A stretch of DNA of 64,000 bases from UKL13-3 sp040387195 (lineage in GTDB: Bacteria; Bacteroidota; Bacteroidia; UKL13-3). Made by a program: the position numbers and the translations under genes. Position 1 is the stretch's first letter. Each line of letters begins with the position of its first letter. The stretch covers positions 248,001 to 312,000 of the forward strand of contig JAZKEF010000002.1 in NCBI GenBank assembly GCA_040387195.1, written 5' to 3'. The notes under the pieces were generated by a model that worked only from the letters and a program-made list of their open reading frames with translations, searched no databases and had not been told where the DNA came from. This document shows positions 26,901 through 34,915 of the stretch, in pieces.

Positions 26901-26987
26901 GAATTTTGTTGATTAAAAAATGAAATGATGATGCCTCAACCGGAGAAAACCGGGACTTGAATAGCAAATAAACTGACCGGCTAAACC

Positions 26988-27425
26988 TTATGCGCGCGGT
27001 GGTTGGAAAATGGTGTGGTGTAAGCTGTAGCTATATTGATTTTTCACTTCTACAGGCAATAATGCGGGCTCTGTTTCCTTAATCCATAAAACAATAGTTG
27101 TGGTTTCGGCAACAAACAACACGTTTACACAGCAGCTGTGAAACAATGGAAGGTCTCCATGGTCTTCTTCTTCCTTATGAGCAGAGTTTCGGTCGTAGTG
27201 CATTGCTAAAAATGCTGTAAAGCTCATTTGTTCATGCCCTCCACCATTCTGGTGATGTTTGTAATGATTGATAAGGGCCGGAATTTTATGTAGCTCTGCC
27301 ATAGCCTGTCCGGGTATAATAGCCGAGAACGCGGCGACACAAATGGCAATATAGGCAATAACTGATTTCACGGTTTCAATACGAAAGTAATGCCTTTTGA
27401 TAATTTCTTTGATTCGGGGCGCCAT
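26988..27425 (-). CDS. Small His/Cys-rich protein leading the metal-efflux operon
   Basis: A 145-residue protein of no named family that I recognise. It has one N-terminal hydrophobic helix (VIAYIAICVAAFSAIIPG, possibly a signal anchor), then histidine-rich stretches HYKHHQNGGGHEQMS and HKEEEDHGDLPLFHSCCVN, and a short C-terminal end FQPPRA. Similar small proteins with a Q-P-P C-terminus precede metal RND genes in Bacteroidota; that link is from general knowledge. The clusters of His, Cys and acidic residues suggest metal binding or sensing on the periplasmic side. It is 87 bases upstream of the pump gene on the same strand, as first gene of the operon. Confidence 0.6.
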   Translation of the reverse strand: MAPRIKEIIKRHYFRIETVKSVIAYIAICVAAFSAIIPGQAMAELHKIPALINHYKHHQNGGGHEQMSFTAFLAMHYDRNSAHKEEEDHGDLPLFHSCCVNVLFVAETTTIVLWIKETEPALLPVEVKNQYSYSLHHTIFQPPRA

Positions 27426-27675
27426 TTATTTTTGAAACGCGGCATCGGATTACAAGGCTGCTGGTTGAACCACCACCACCACCGTTCGGCACACAAATGG
27501 AGTAAGTCGGCATAATTATTCCTCCATAAGGATTTTTTAATCCCATTTTAATGTTCTTAGGGTTAACATTGTGTTGTATTATTAAGAAATAATTATGATT
27601 TTTTCTTCTATAGTACATCCAGCAAAATACAGTACAGTACACTAGTACTAAAGAAGCACATAGGGGTTAACGTGC
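27426..27675. other. Divergent intergenic region upstream of the metal operon
   Basis: Between the metal operon (minus) and the esterase gene (plus). It holds an AT-rich core (about 27530-27610), a run of CCACCA triplets near 27471, and AGTAC-ACTA-GTACT near 27637-27650, a short palindrome that could be an operator. No metalloregulator gene is adjacent. Both promoters must lie here. Confidence 0.4.
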
Positions 27676-27714
27676 AAAAGCCGTTGGACTATCGCAAGAT
27701 AGTCCGCGGCTTTT
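27676..27714 (+). terminator. Strong terminator-like hairpin with no obvious gene before it
   Basis: AAAAGCCG and CGGCTTTT flank GGACTATC-GCAA-GATAGTCC, giving a long near-perfect stem capped by a GCAA (GNRA) tetraloop and followed by TTTTATCTTT. It is oriented for plus-strand transcripts, yet the gene to its left is on the minus strand and reads away from it. It may end a small RNA or a leader transcript of the esterase gene. Confidence 0.7.
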
Positions 27715-27745
27715 ATCTTTATAGAGGTTTCCATATGTTGCACCC

Positions 27746-28390
27746 ATGAATACACCTGCATCGCACAAGCTCACGGTTACAAAAACGGCCCGCTACAGCA
27801 CACTCGGGGATTTTTCGGATATAACGAAAGAGGTTTGGATTGTATTGCACGGTTATGCGCAACTGGCCTCCGACTTTATTCTTCCGTTTACATTCTTAGA
27901 TGACGGTTCGCGTTTTATCGTTGCACCCGAAGGGTTGAATAGGTTTTATGCCAAGGGGTTTGGTGGAAAACCGGCTGCAACATGGATGACAAGTGAAATG
28001 CGCGAATCCGAAATACAAGATTATGTTCTGTACTTAAATACGTTGTATGAAAACCTAAGGTTGGGTGAGGGTGATAAAAAAGTTGTGTTGCTGGGGTTTT
28101 CGCAGGGCGTGGCAACCGCTACCCGCTGGCTGCACAATACTTCTCATCGGGTTGACGAATTAATTATCTATGCGGGCGATGTTGCTGCTGAACATAAAAA
28201 CCCTGTTTCGCCCAAACTTTCTGCCATTCCTGTTACCTATATCACGGGCGATAATGATCGTTTGATTGAACATGCAAAACTTGCAGAGGTTAAATTATTT
28301 ATGAAATCGATTGGGGCCCGGGAGGTTGTATTTTCTGGAGGACACGAAGTAAAAGAAAGTGTTCTTCGGGATCTGCTTCGTCCATTATGA
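27746..28390 (+). CDS. Alpha/beta hydrolase of the carboxylesterase/phospholipase type
   Basis: A 214-residue cytosolic hydrolase. The oxyanion strand VWIVLHGYAQLASDF is followed by the nucleophile elbow VLLGFSQGVATATRW (Ser within G-F-S-Q-G), the acid strand PVTYITGDNDRLIEH and the catalytic His in SGGHEVKE. The G-F-S-Q-G elbow is typical of the small carboxylesterase/lysophospholipase group. The natural substrate is unknown. The gene is divergent from the metal operon and convergent with pheS. Confidence 0.82.
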   Translation: MNTPASHKLTVTKTARYSTLGDFSDITKEVWIVLHGYAQLASDFILPFTFLDDGSRFIVAPEGLNRFYAKGFGGKPAATWMTSEMRESEIQDYVLYLNTLYENLRLGEGDKKVVLLGFSQGVATATRWLHNTSHRVDELIIYAGDVAAEHKNPVSPKLSAIPVTYITGDNDRLIEHAKLAEVKLFMKSIGAREVVFSGGHEVKESVLRDLLRPL

Positions 28391-28547
28391 TTGTATTTGA
28401 TCCCAAAGAAGCTGCTTTGCCGTTCTATAATCGATACCCCCATTAAGATTGTTTTCGGCAAAAGAATGTGTCTGTTAAAGCTAGTACCGTTTAAAGCAGT
28501 CTTTCACCAATTAGTAAACAGCCTTATGATTATTCTTCGGCTCGTAA

Positions 28548-29573
28548 TTATTCCCCCGCAAACTGTTTTAGAAAACGGGTATCATTGATACTGAATAATC
28601 GCAAATCTTTTATTTCATACAGCAACATTGTAATCCGTTCTACGCCCATTCCGAATGCAAATCCTGTGTATTCTTCCGGATCAATATTATTAAGTGTTAA
28701 CACATTGGGGTCAACCATGCCACAACCTAAAATCTCAACCCAACCACTGTGTTTGCAAACGTTGCAGCCGCTTCCTTTACAAATCATGCAGGATATATCC
28801 ATTTCGGCCGATGGTTCAGTAAACGGGAAATAACTGGGACGGAATCTTACTTTAAATTCTTCTCCAAACATTTCCTTCACAAACTGATACAGTGTTTGCT
28901 TTAAATCAGCAAACGAAACGTTTTTATCGATGTACACCGCATCTATTTGATGAAAGAAACAATGTGCCCTGGCTGATATAGCTTCATTGCGGTATACGCG
29001 ACCTGGCATTACTGCGCGCAGCGGAATTTTTTTTTGCTCCATCAATCTTACCTGTACACTGGTACAATGTGTGCGCAGCGAAAAATTTTTATCAATAAAA
29101 AAGGTATCCTGCATATCTCGTGCAGGATGGTTTTCCGGAAAGTTAAGTGCAGAGAAATTATGCCAGTCGTCCTCAATTTCAGGCCCTTCCGAAATCGTAA
29201 AACCTAATTTATTAAAAATGGATAATATCTTATTCTGTACAATGGATAGAGGATGACGCGATCCAATTTCACCTGCTTCGGCCGGTAAGCTTAAATCAAT
29301 TGCTTCTTCTTTTTGGTGACTGGTTGTTGTAAATATTTCCTGGGCTGACGATAATTTCCCCTCTGCAGCCTGTTTTAATTCGTTCATAACCTTTCCCACT
29401 TCCTTCTTTTCGGTATTAGGAATCGTTTTAAACTCTTCGAACAAATCATTCAAAATTCCTTTACGTGACAGGTATTTCAATCTAAACTGGTCCGCCTCTT
29501 CGGCCGATTTTAGTTCAATTGCTTTTATTTCACTGATTATGGTTTGTAGTTTATCAATCATGTCTGTCGTCAT
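28548..29573 (-). CDS. pheS: Phenylalanyl-tRNA synthetase alpha subunit
   Basis: The 341-residue class II synthetase subunit charges tRNA(Phe) with phenylalanine together with PheT, which is not in this window. An N-terminal coiled coil (about residues 1-85) precedes the catalytic domain. Motif 2 is seen around PGRVYRNEAISARAHCFFHQ, and motif 3 as GFAFGMGVERITMLLYEI. A four-cysteine segment (CMICKGSGCNVCKHSGW) lies between them, as in many Bacteroidota PheS proteins. A second ATG at 29561 is possible; a TAGATTTG box on the minus strand at 29583-29590 is so close to the first ATG that the second start would leave a more normal leader. Confidence 0.94.
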   Translation of the reverse strand: MTTDMIDKLQTIISEIKAIELKSAEEADQFRLKYLSRKGILNDLFEEFKTIPNTEKKEVGKVMNELKQAAEGKLSSAQEIFTTTSHQKEEAIDLSLPAEAGEIGSRHPLSIVQNKILSIFNKLGFTISEGPEIEDDWHNFSALNFPENHPARDMQDTFFIDKNFSLRTHCTSVQVRLMEQKKIPLRAVMPGRVYRNEAISARAHCFFHQIDAVYIDKNVSFADLKQTLYQFVKEMFGEEFKVRFRPSYFPFTEPSAEMDISCMICKGSGCNVCKHSGWVEILGCGMVDPNVLTLNNIDPEEYTGFAFGMGVERITMLLYEIKDLRLFSINDTRFLKQFAGE

Positions 29574-29951
29574 TCAATGGGTCAAATCTAAAATAATTCG
29601 GTTAATCATTTTCACACCGATATATATCCTAAAAAGTTATATATATAAAATGTTATTGGTTATATAGGCTGTGAATTGATGTATAACTTTTTTTGAATTG
29701 GTTGTTTTATTACTAATTTATACTCTATTAACAGTTAGTTAACATCGAAATGTATTGATTATATGGTCATTTATACCTTTTATTAACGTTGTGTATAACC
29801 TATACTAACACTATTTTCGGGATAAATAATCAGGGTAGAATATGTTAATCATAACTGACTAATAATAGAATAACCACGAGTTAATCAACATCCTGTTTTT
29901 AGAGGAGACTAAATTGTTGTTAAATTCACCTCTACAAACAAGCTATCCACA
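29574..29951. other. AT-rich intergenic region with DnaA-box-like sequences
   Basis: A 378-bp gene-free stretch, clearly more AT-rich than its flanks. TTATACACA on the minus strand (29790-29798) matches the relaxed DnaA-box consensus TTWTNCACA. ATTTTCACA (29608-29616) and CTATCCACA (29943-29951) each have one mismatch, and TAATCCACA follows 10 bases after the last in the same orientation. This could be an origin-related region, but AT-rich DNA gives such matches by chance. It also holds the pheS promoter side (CAAATCTA at 29583-29590, the complement of a -7 box). Confidence 0.35.
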
Positions 29952-31568
29952 CTAATCCACAATCTTACCCATATCAATGGATTGTTCCAGATCCCAGTAT
30001 GCACGAAGGGTTAATACTTCAGGGTAATAGAATACCCGCTCTGGCTGTTTATGAGCTATATAATCACCGTTATCCCATATCCCGTTGATATTTATATCTC
30101 GAATAAATTTAATGCGGTATTTACCTGGTAATACATAATCAAGGTTAAATGTAGTAGACTGGGTTACAATAAATTCTTTATATACCCGGGTTTCAGCTTC
30201 ATCAATGAGTTGTAATATATAGGTGCTACCATCTTTGGGATGAATAACAGATAATGCTAATGTACTGTAGTCTTTAATACTCTTAGTGGTAAGAGATAGC
30301 TTTTCAGCTTTTGAATAGTTTCCATATAGATCTCTGACAGCCGAATCAGACAATATTAGGGAGTATTTTACTTTCTCTTTTAACGGGTAGTAAAGTTTGA
30401 TATGTTCCTTATTATTTGAAAAAAGGATGACAGGAATAATTACTACCGAATCTTCTTTTAACTTAATAAAGGAAGTGTCTTTATTTACTGTTTCAAAAGG
30501 GTGGTTCAGAGTTATGATAAATGTATCATTCAGTTCGATATCTTTCTTTAAGGATAGTTGAAACTTACCAGTTTTACTATTTTTCTTGGTTTTTAGCAAC
30601 AGTGTGACATTATTATTAGGTGCATGAAAAGCAAAGAGAAGGCTATCTGTTTTAACTTTTTCAATAAAAAGGGTAATGGTATCTAAATTATCTTTTCCCT
30701 TTTTATACCAGGTTTGGAAAGGTAGCTGATCAACAGGCTTAATAGTAACTCCTTCGGGTTTATATATGACAAATGTATATCGGCCCGGTTCCTTTGAAAA
30801 TGTATCAACAATGCGATTGATAAAATAAGTATTAGGCTTAAAAGTGTATAAAGGCTTTAATAGTACAGTATCAGTTCCGCGTACACTTTTTTCAGTAAAT
30901 GCTATCAGTTCCGATTGATTATATTTTAAATTCTTGTTTTCATCCTTAAATACAATCAACTTAAAATATTCATCCGGAAGATTTGGTAAAGTAAATAAGC
31001 CGGCATCATTTGTTTTTGTAAAGTAATGTGGCTTATTATTAAAAATTGTGGAATCAGTAAAGATATCAATAGGGTATAAACAAACAGATAAACCCTTCTC
31101 TGTTTTTAAATCAAATGCCTGTTTAATGGATCCATTTATTTGTAGGGTGTCAATGTGAGGTCCAGTGGAAAAAATATAACTGTAACTACTCAAAACATTA
31201 GACTCATGATTATCAACAATACTATTACCAAAATTGATTGTGTATGTTATTCCGGGTTGTAGTTTACCGGGCAATTCAATCACAATGGTTTTACCGGATA
31301 CTGTGAATATTGGCTTATCCTCCATTGGAGGTGAAATAATAACTTGCTCTTCAACATCTTTTAGCTGGACATACTCATCAAATTTTAAGGTTATTTTTTG
31401 TTCCGAAAAATGAATTGATTTATTAGCAGGTTGTTCTTTTTCAACCTTAGGGGGTTGGTCGTCTTTCGGGCCTCCCGTAGGTGCCACAATTTGTGCACAG
31501 GAAGCTAGTAAAAGGATACTTGCCAATAGTCCCCTTTGGAAACCGGTTAACCTGCTTGGTAATGTCAT
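29952..31568 (-). CDS. Ig-like domain (SbsA-type) lipoprotein
   Basis: A 538-residue exported lipoprotein: the signal peptide ends in LLASILLLASC (Cys24), followed by PTGGPKDDQPPKV. An SbsA Ig-like (Big_5) domain occupies about residues 40-140, seen in SIHFSEQKITLKFDEYVQLK, VSGKTIVIELPGKLQPGITY and TINFGNSIVDN. The rest is beta-rich and includes YRIKFIRDININGIWDNGDY. The family is abundant in Bacteroidota and its role is unknown. The frame extends 20 codons upstream into the methyltransferase gene, but the signal peptide fixes the start at 31568. The gene is noticeably AT-rich compared with mnmG. It starts 4 bases after the upstream gene's stop, so they are co-transcribed. Confidence 0.78.
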   Translation of the reverse strand: MTLPSRLTGFQRGLLASILLLASCAQIVAPTGGPKDDQPPKVEKEQPANKSIHFSEQKITLKFDEYVQLKDVEEQVIISPPMEDKPIFTVSGKTIVIELPGKLQPGITYTINFGNSIVDNHESNVLSSYSYIFSTGPHIDTLQINGSIKQAFDLKTEKGLSVCLYPIDIFTDSTIFNNKPHYFTKTNDAGLFTLPNLPDEYFKLIVFKDENKNLKYNQSELIAFTEKSVRGTDTVLLKPLYTFKPNTYFINRIVDTFSKEPGRYTFVIYKPEGVTIKPVDQLPFQTWYKKGKDNLDTITLFIEKVKTDSLLFAFHAPNNNVTLLLKTKKNSKTGKFQLSLKKDIELNDTFIITLNHPFETVNKDTSFIKLKEDSVVIIPVILFSNNKEHIKLYYPLKEKVKYSLILSDSAVRDLYGNYSKAEKLSLTTKSIKDYSTLALSVIHPKDGSTYILQLIDEAETRVYKEFIVTQSTTFNLDYVLPGKYRIKFIRDININGIWDNGDYIAHKQPERVFYYPEVLTLRAYWDLEQSIDMGKIVD

Positions 31569-31572
31569 TTTA

Positions 31573-32463
31573 TTATTTTGGTTTAACAACAAACAACAAG
31601 CTTGAATAGTCTTTTTTACCCAATGCACTCAGCGTTGAAACAGCACCCGAAACAGCGCCTCTCAAAAAAGATAATCCTCTGCCTTTATGTACCTCGCTTC
31701 TCATGCTGATATAAGGGGCATCAAATAACATAGGTTTGGTTTCAACAACTTCAAAGCCGTGGTTTTGCATAAGTAAGCCAAAACTTTTTTGGTTAAAATG
31801 ATATAAATGTCTAGGTACATCATAACCATCCCAAAACGCTTTATAATGTTTGGCATCCCAACTATTGGAGTTGGGAACGGCAATAAATAATGTTCCGTTT
31901 GGTTTTAGTATCTTTTTCAACTGCTGCATGCGCTCGTTCAGCATGTGAACATGTTCCAGTACATGCCATTGTGTAATCACATCAAACGAATGTGGCTCAA
32001 TTGTATCAAGCTTATCCTCATTCAGCACATTATAACCGAATGTTTTTTGAACATATTGAATTGCCTCATCACTCACATCCACACCCATGGAATCAAACGT
32101 AGCATCCTTGGTAGCGCCATCTAGAAAGTAGCCCAGTCCACATCCTAAATCCATTAACTTTCCTGAAGGATGATATGATTTAATCAGCTTTAGTTTCTGC
32201 TTAATACTGTAGTCCCTTACGATATCATAAACCCTATACATAAAGGAGAAGTTCTTTTTACTTCCCGCATGTGAAACATAACGATCACTTTGGTAGTATG
32301 GACCAATTTCGGTGGCACGCGGCCGAGGGTTGGTGAATAAAAAAGAACAATTCCCACACCGGTGTAAATCGAACGATTCTCCTGTAGCAACAAAATCGGT
32401 ACAGGTTAATTCTTTTGTAAGAAGAGTACTCCCGCAAACAAGGCAGGTGATAAGGTTTTCCAT
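31573..32463 (-). CDS. Class I SAM methyltransferase with N-terminal zinc ribbon
   Basis: A 296-residue protein. The N-terminal CLVCGSTLL and DLHRCGNCSFLFTNPRPR form a four-cysteine zinc ribbon, followed by the methyltransferase core: KLMDLGCGLGYFLDGAT (motif I), GVDVSDEAIQYVQ and FDVITQWHVLEHVHMLNERM. This zinc-ribbon/Methyltransf_23 layout is common among enzymes acting on polysaccharide or lipid intermediates; the substrate is unknown. The frame is open to 32538, overlapping mnmG, but Met at 32463 lies directly before the zinc ribbon and avoids the overlap. It follows mnmG by 64 bases and precedes the Ig-like lipoprotein gene by 4. Confidence 0.8.
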   Translation of the reverse strand: MENLITCLVCGSTLLTKELTCTDFVATGESFDLHRCGNCSFLFTNPRPRATEIGPYYQSDRYVSHAGSKKNFSFMYRVYDIVRDYSIKQKLKLIKSYHPSGKLMDLGCGLGYFLDGATKDATFDSMGVDVSDEAIQYVQKTFGYNVLNEDKLDTIEPHSFDVITQWHVLEHVHMLNERMQQLKKILKPNGTLFIAVPNSNSWDAKHYKAFWDGYDVPRHLYHFNQKSFGLLMQNHGFEVVETKPMLFDAPYISMRSEVHKGRGLSFLRGAVSGAVSTLSALGKKDYSSLLFVVKPK

Positions 32464-32527
32464 TACAGCAAATAAAACGAAATTAATAGTGAGTAAACAG
32501 GGTTTCTGAAAATAATATAACCCCGCA

Positions 32528-34399
32528 TTAGCGGCCAAGATGAATCATCAATACCGATACATCTGCAGGAGAGATACCACTAATTCTGGAAGCTTGTCCG
32601 AGTGTTTTTGGTTTTTGTTTATTCAGTTTTTCGCGAGCCTCTTTCGACATGGATTGAATATTAGAATAATCAAAGTTTTCTGTAATGCGGATATCTTCCA
32701 ACCGATTGATTTTATCAGCAAGCTGTTTTTCCTTTTCCAGATAACCTTCATATTTTAAAAGGATCTCTGTTTGGAGCAATGTTTCCGAATCACAACCCAT
32801 TACGATATTCTGAACAATTGGCAATGCAGATATCATATCGTTGAGCGTAACCTGCGGACGGCTAAGGATAGCATCGAGCTTGTAGTTTTGAGGAACAGGA
32901 GACGTACCAAGCTCCTCAAGCATAGGGTTTACCTCAGCCGGTGTGATGGAAGTCTTTTTAAATTGTTTGACCAGGTTTTCTGTATTCGAAATCTTTTGTT
33001 TTACAGCCTCCAGTCGTGCATCAGAAGCGAGCCCAAGCTTATGACCCAATTCCGTTAAACGTACATCAGCATTATCCTGGCGCAGCAGAATTCGGTATTC
33101 TGCCCGGGAAGTAAACATTCGGTAAGGCTCGTCGGTACCCTTGTTTACTAAATCATCAATGAGCACGCCTATGTAAGCCTCCGAGCGTTTAAGAATAAAA
33201 GCATCTTTTTGGGCCACTTTTTGGTGAGCGTTAATTCCCGCAATTAAACCCTGACAGGCGGCCTCTTCGTATCCGGTGGTGCCATTAATCTGGCCGGCAA
33301 AAAACAGATTTTCTATCAGGTGGGTTTCAAGAGAAAGCTTCAACTGGGTAGGGGGGAAATAATCATACTCGATTGCATATCCGGGACGAAACATTTTGGC
33401 GTTTTCAAAGCCGGGAATCAACTGTATGGCTTTATATTGAATGTGATCAGGGAGAGAAGTAGAAAAGCCGTTCACGTAAATCTCAACAGTATTCCACCCT
33501 TCAGGTTCAACAAAGATCTGATGCCTGTCGCGCTCGGCAAACCGGTTTATTTTATCTTCAATAGACGGGCAATAACGGGGGCCCAAACCTTGAATACGGC
33601 CTGCATACATGGGTGATTCATCAAACCCTGTTCGGAGAATATCGTGGACTTTATCATTGGTATAGGTTATCCAGCAAGGGCGCTGGTTGACTTTAGTAAC
33701 GGGAGCCGATTCCGGTGAGTAAGAAAACTTCCCGGGGTTTTCATCTCCATCCTGACGCTCCATCAGATCATAGTTAAGGGTTCTTCCATCAATTCGTGGA
33801 GGCGTTCCTGTTTTCATCCGGCCACTCTCAAACCCTAGCCGGGTTAATTGTTCTGTCAGGCCGGAAGCCGCTTTTTCACCAATTCTTCCACCTCCAAATT
33901 GTTTGGTTCCAATATGTATAATTCCATTCAAAAATGTTCCATTGGTTAATACTACAGCATCGGATTCGATACGCTGACCCATTCCAGTAACAACACCCTT
34001 TACCCGGCCGTCTTCTACAATAAGCTCACGAACCATATCTTGCCAAAAATCCACGTTGGGCGTTTTTTCCAATCGCTCTCTCCATTCCGAAGAAAACACC
34101 ATCCGGTCATTTTGGGTTCTTGGACTCCACATAGCCGGCCCCTTTGATAAGTTAAGCATACGAAACTGTATGGTTGATTTATCCGAAACAATACCTGAAT
34201 ATCCTCCCAGGGCATCAATCTCCCGCACAATTTGCCCCTTGGCTATTCCCCCCATAGCAGGATTGCAGCTCATTTGGGCAATTTTATTCATATCCATTGT
34301 GATTAACAGCACTTTAGACCCAAGGTTAGCAGCAGCAGCAGCAGCCTCACAGCCAGCATGCCCCGCCCCGACAACAATTACATTATATTTATTAAACAT
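32528..34399 (-). CDS. mnmG: tRNA uridine-5-carboxymethylaminomethyl modification enzyme MnmG (GidA)
   Basis: The 623-residue FAD protein works with the GTPase MnmE to install the cmnm5 group on U34 of certain tRNAs. The FAD-binding start VIVVGAGHAGCEAAAAAANL, the CNPAMGGIAKGQIVREIDAL segment, the RMKTGTPPRIDG motif, the later GLGPRYCPSIEDKI and the C-terminal ALPIVQNIVMGCDSET are all classic. The C-terminal helical domain ends with KTLGQASRISGISPADVSVL. Full length. In many bacteria mnmG lies near the replication origin, which agrees with the parS-like site 25 bases upstream of its start. Confidence 0.95.
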   Translation of the reverse strand: MFNKYNVIVVGAGHAGCEAAAAAANLGSKVLLITMDMNKIAQMSCNPAMGGIAKGQIVREIDALGGYSGIVSDKSTIQFRMLNLSKGPAMWSPRTQNDRMVFSSEWRERLEKTPNVDFWQDMVRELIVEDGRVKGVVTGMGQRIESDAVVLTNGTFLNGIIHIGTKQFGGGRIGEKAASGLTEQLTRLGFESGRMKTGTPPRIDGRTLNYDLMERQDGDENPGKFSYSPESAPVTKVNQRPCWITYTNDKVHDILRTGFDESPMYAGRIQGLGPRYCPSIEDKINRFAERDRHQIFVEPEGWNTVEIYVNGFSTSLPDHIQYKAIQLIPGFENAKMFRPGYAIEYDYFPPTQLKLSLETHLIENLFFAGQINGTTGYEEAACQGLIAGINAHQKVAQKDAFILKRSEAYIGVLIDDLVNKGTDEPYRMFTSRAEYRILLRQDNADVRLTELGHKLGLASDARLEAVKQKISNTENLVKQFKKTSITPAEVNPMLEELGTSPVPQNYKLDAILSRPQVTLNDMISALPIVQNIVMGCDSETLLQTEILLKYEGYLEKEKQLADKINRLEDIRITENFDYSNIQSMSKEAREKLNKQKPKTLGQASRISGISPADVSVLMIHLGR

Positions 34400-34423
34400 T
34401 TGAATATCAGAATATTATATAAT

Positions 34424-34439
34424 AATTTCACGTGAAACA
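34424..34439. promoter_or_regulatory. parS-like ParB binding site 1
   Basis: On the minus strand TGTTTCACGTGAAATT, differing from the general parS consensus TGTTNCACGTGAAACA only in the last two bases; the central 12 bases TTTCACGTGAAA are a perfect palindrome. It lies in the 45-bp gap between ybeY and mnmG. Confidence 0.75.
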
Positions 34440-34444
34440 TGGAA

Positions 34445-34915
34445 CTATTGAGCGAACAAAGATAGGTAAAAATCCTCTTTCTCTCTCATCAGTCGTGCAT
34501 CCGCGGGCTTTTTATCCTTGTATCCACAGAGGTGCAATACACCATGAATGATAACCCTGTTCAATTCGTTACCGATGGTTTTCCCCTCAGTCTTGGCATT
34601 GTCTTTTACCCTGTCTGTGCTAATGTATATATCACCGGATATGATTCCATTTTCGCAAAAATCGAAAGTGATTATATCGGTGTAGTAATCATGACTGAGG
34701 TGTTCTTTGTTTATGGATAACAAGTATTCGTCACTGCAGAAGTTGAAAGAAATTTCTCCAATAGCTTTCTTTTCCCTTTTTATTGCCAGCGTTACCCAGT
34801 CTCGAATTAGATTTTTGTTTCTAACTGTGTATGTGGAGTCAACCGAATTGAAGGAAATTTCACTAATTAAGTAAGGTGACAAAACCGATGAAGACTTTTT
34901 CTTTTTCTCTGACAT
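34445..34915 (-). CDS. ybeY: Endoribonuclease YbeY, rRNA maturation factor
   Basis: A 156-residue member of the UPF0054 family, a metal-dependent RNase in 16S rRNA processing and 70S quality control. The metal motif is HGVLHLCGYKDK: two histidines are present, and the third position of the canonical H-G-x-x-H-L-x-G-Y-D-H motif is Asp rather than His, which is usual in Bacteroidota. NKEHLSHDYYTDIITFDF, with the conserved T-D-x-x-x-F, is also typical. The first ATG makes the gene overlap the end of the upstream T9SS gene by 53 bases; a TTG at 34882 would shorten the overlap to 20. The next gene downstream is mnmG. Confidence 0.88.
   Translation of the reverse strand: MSEKKKKSSSVLSPYLISEISFNSVDSTYTVRNKNLIRDWVTLAIKREKKAIGEISFNFCSDEYLLSINKEHLSHDYYTDIITFDFCENGIISGDIYISTDRVKDNAKTEGKTIGNELNRVIIHGVLHLCGYKDKKPADARLMREKEDFYLSLFAQ

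Noticed and set aside
27462..27484. Poly-His coding run from CACCACCAC triplets
   Set aside because: The frames containing it have no family features and lie in the divergent promoter region of the metal operon; probably simple sequence.
32464..32538. mnmG/methyltransferase overlap
   Set aside because: Arises only from using an upstream start; Met at 32463 directly before the zinc ribbon removes it.
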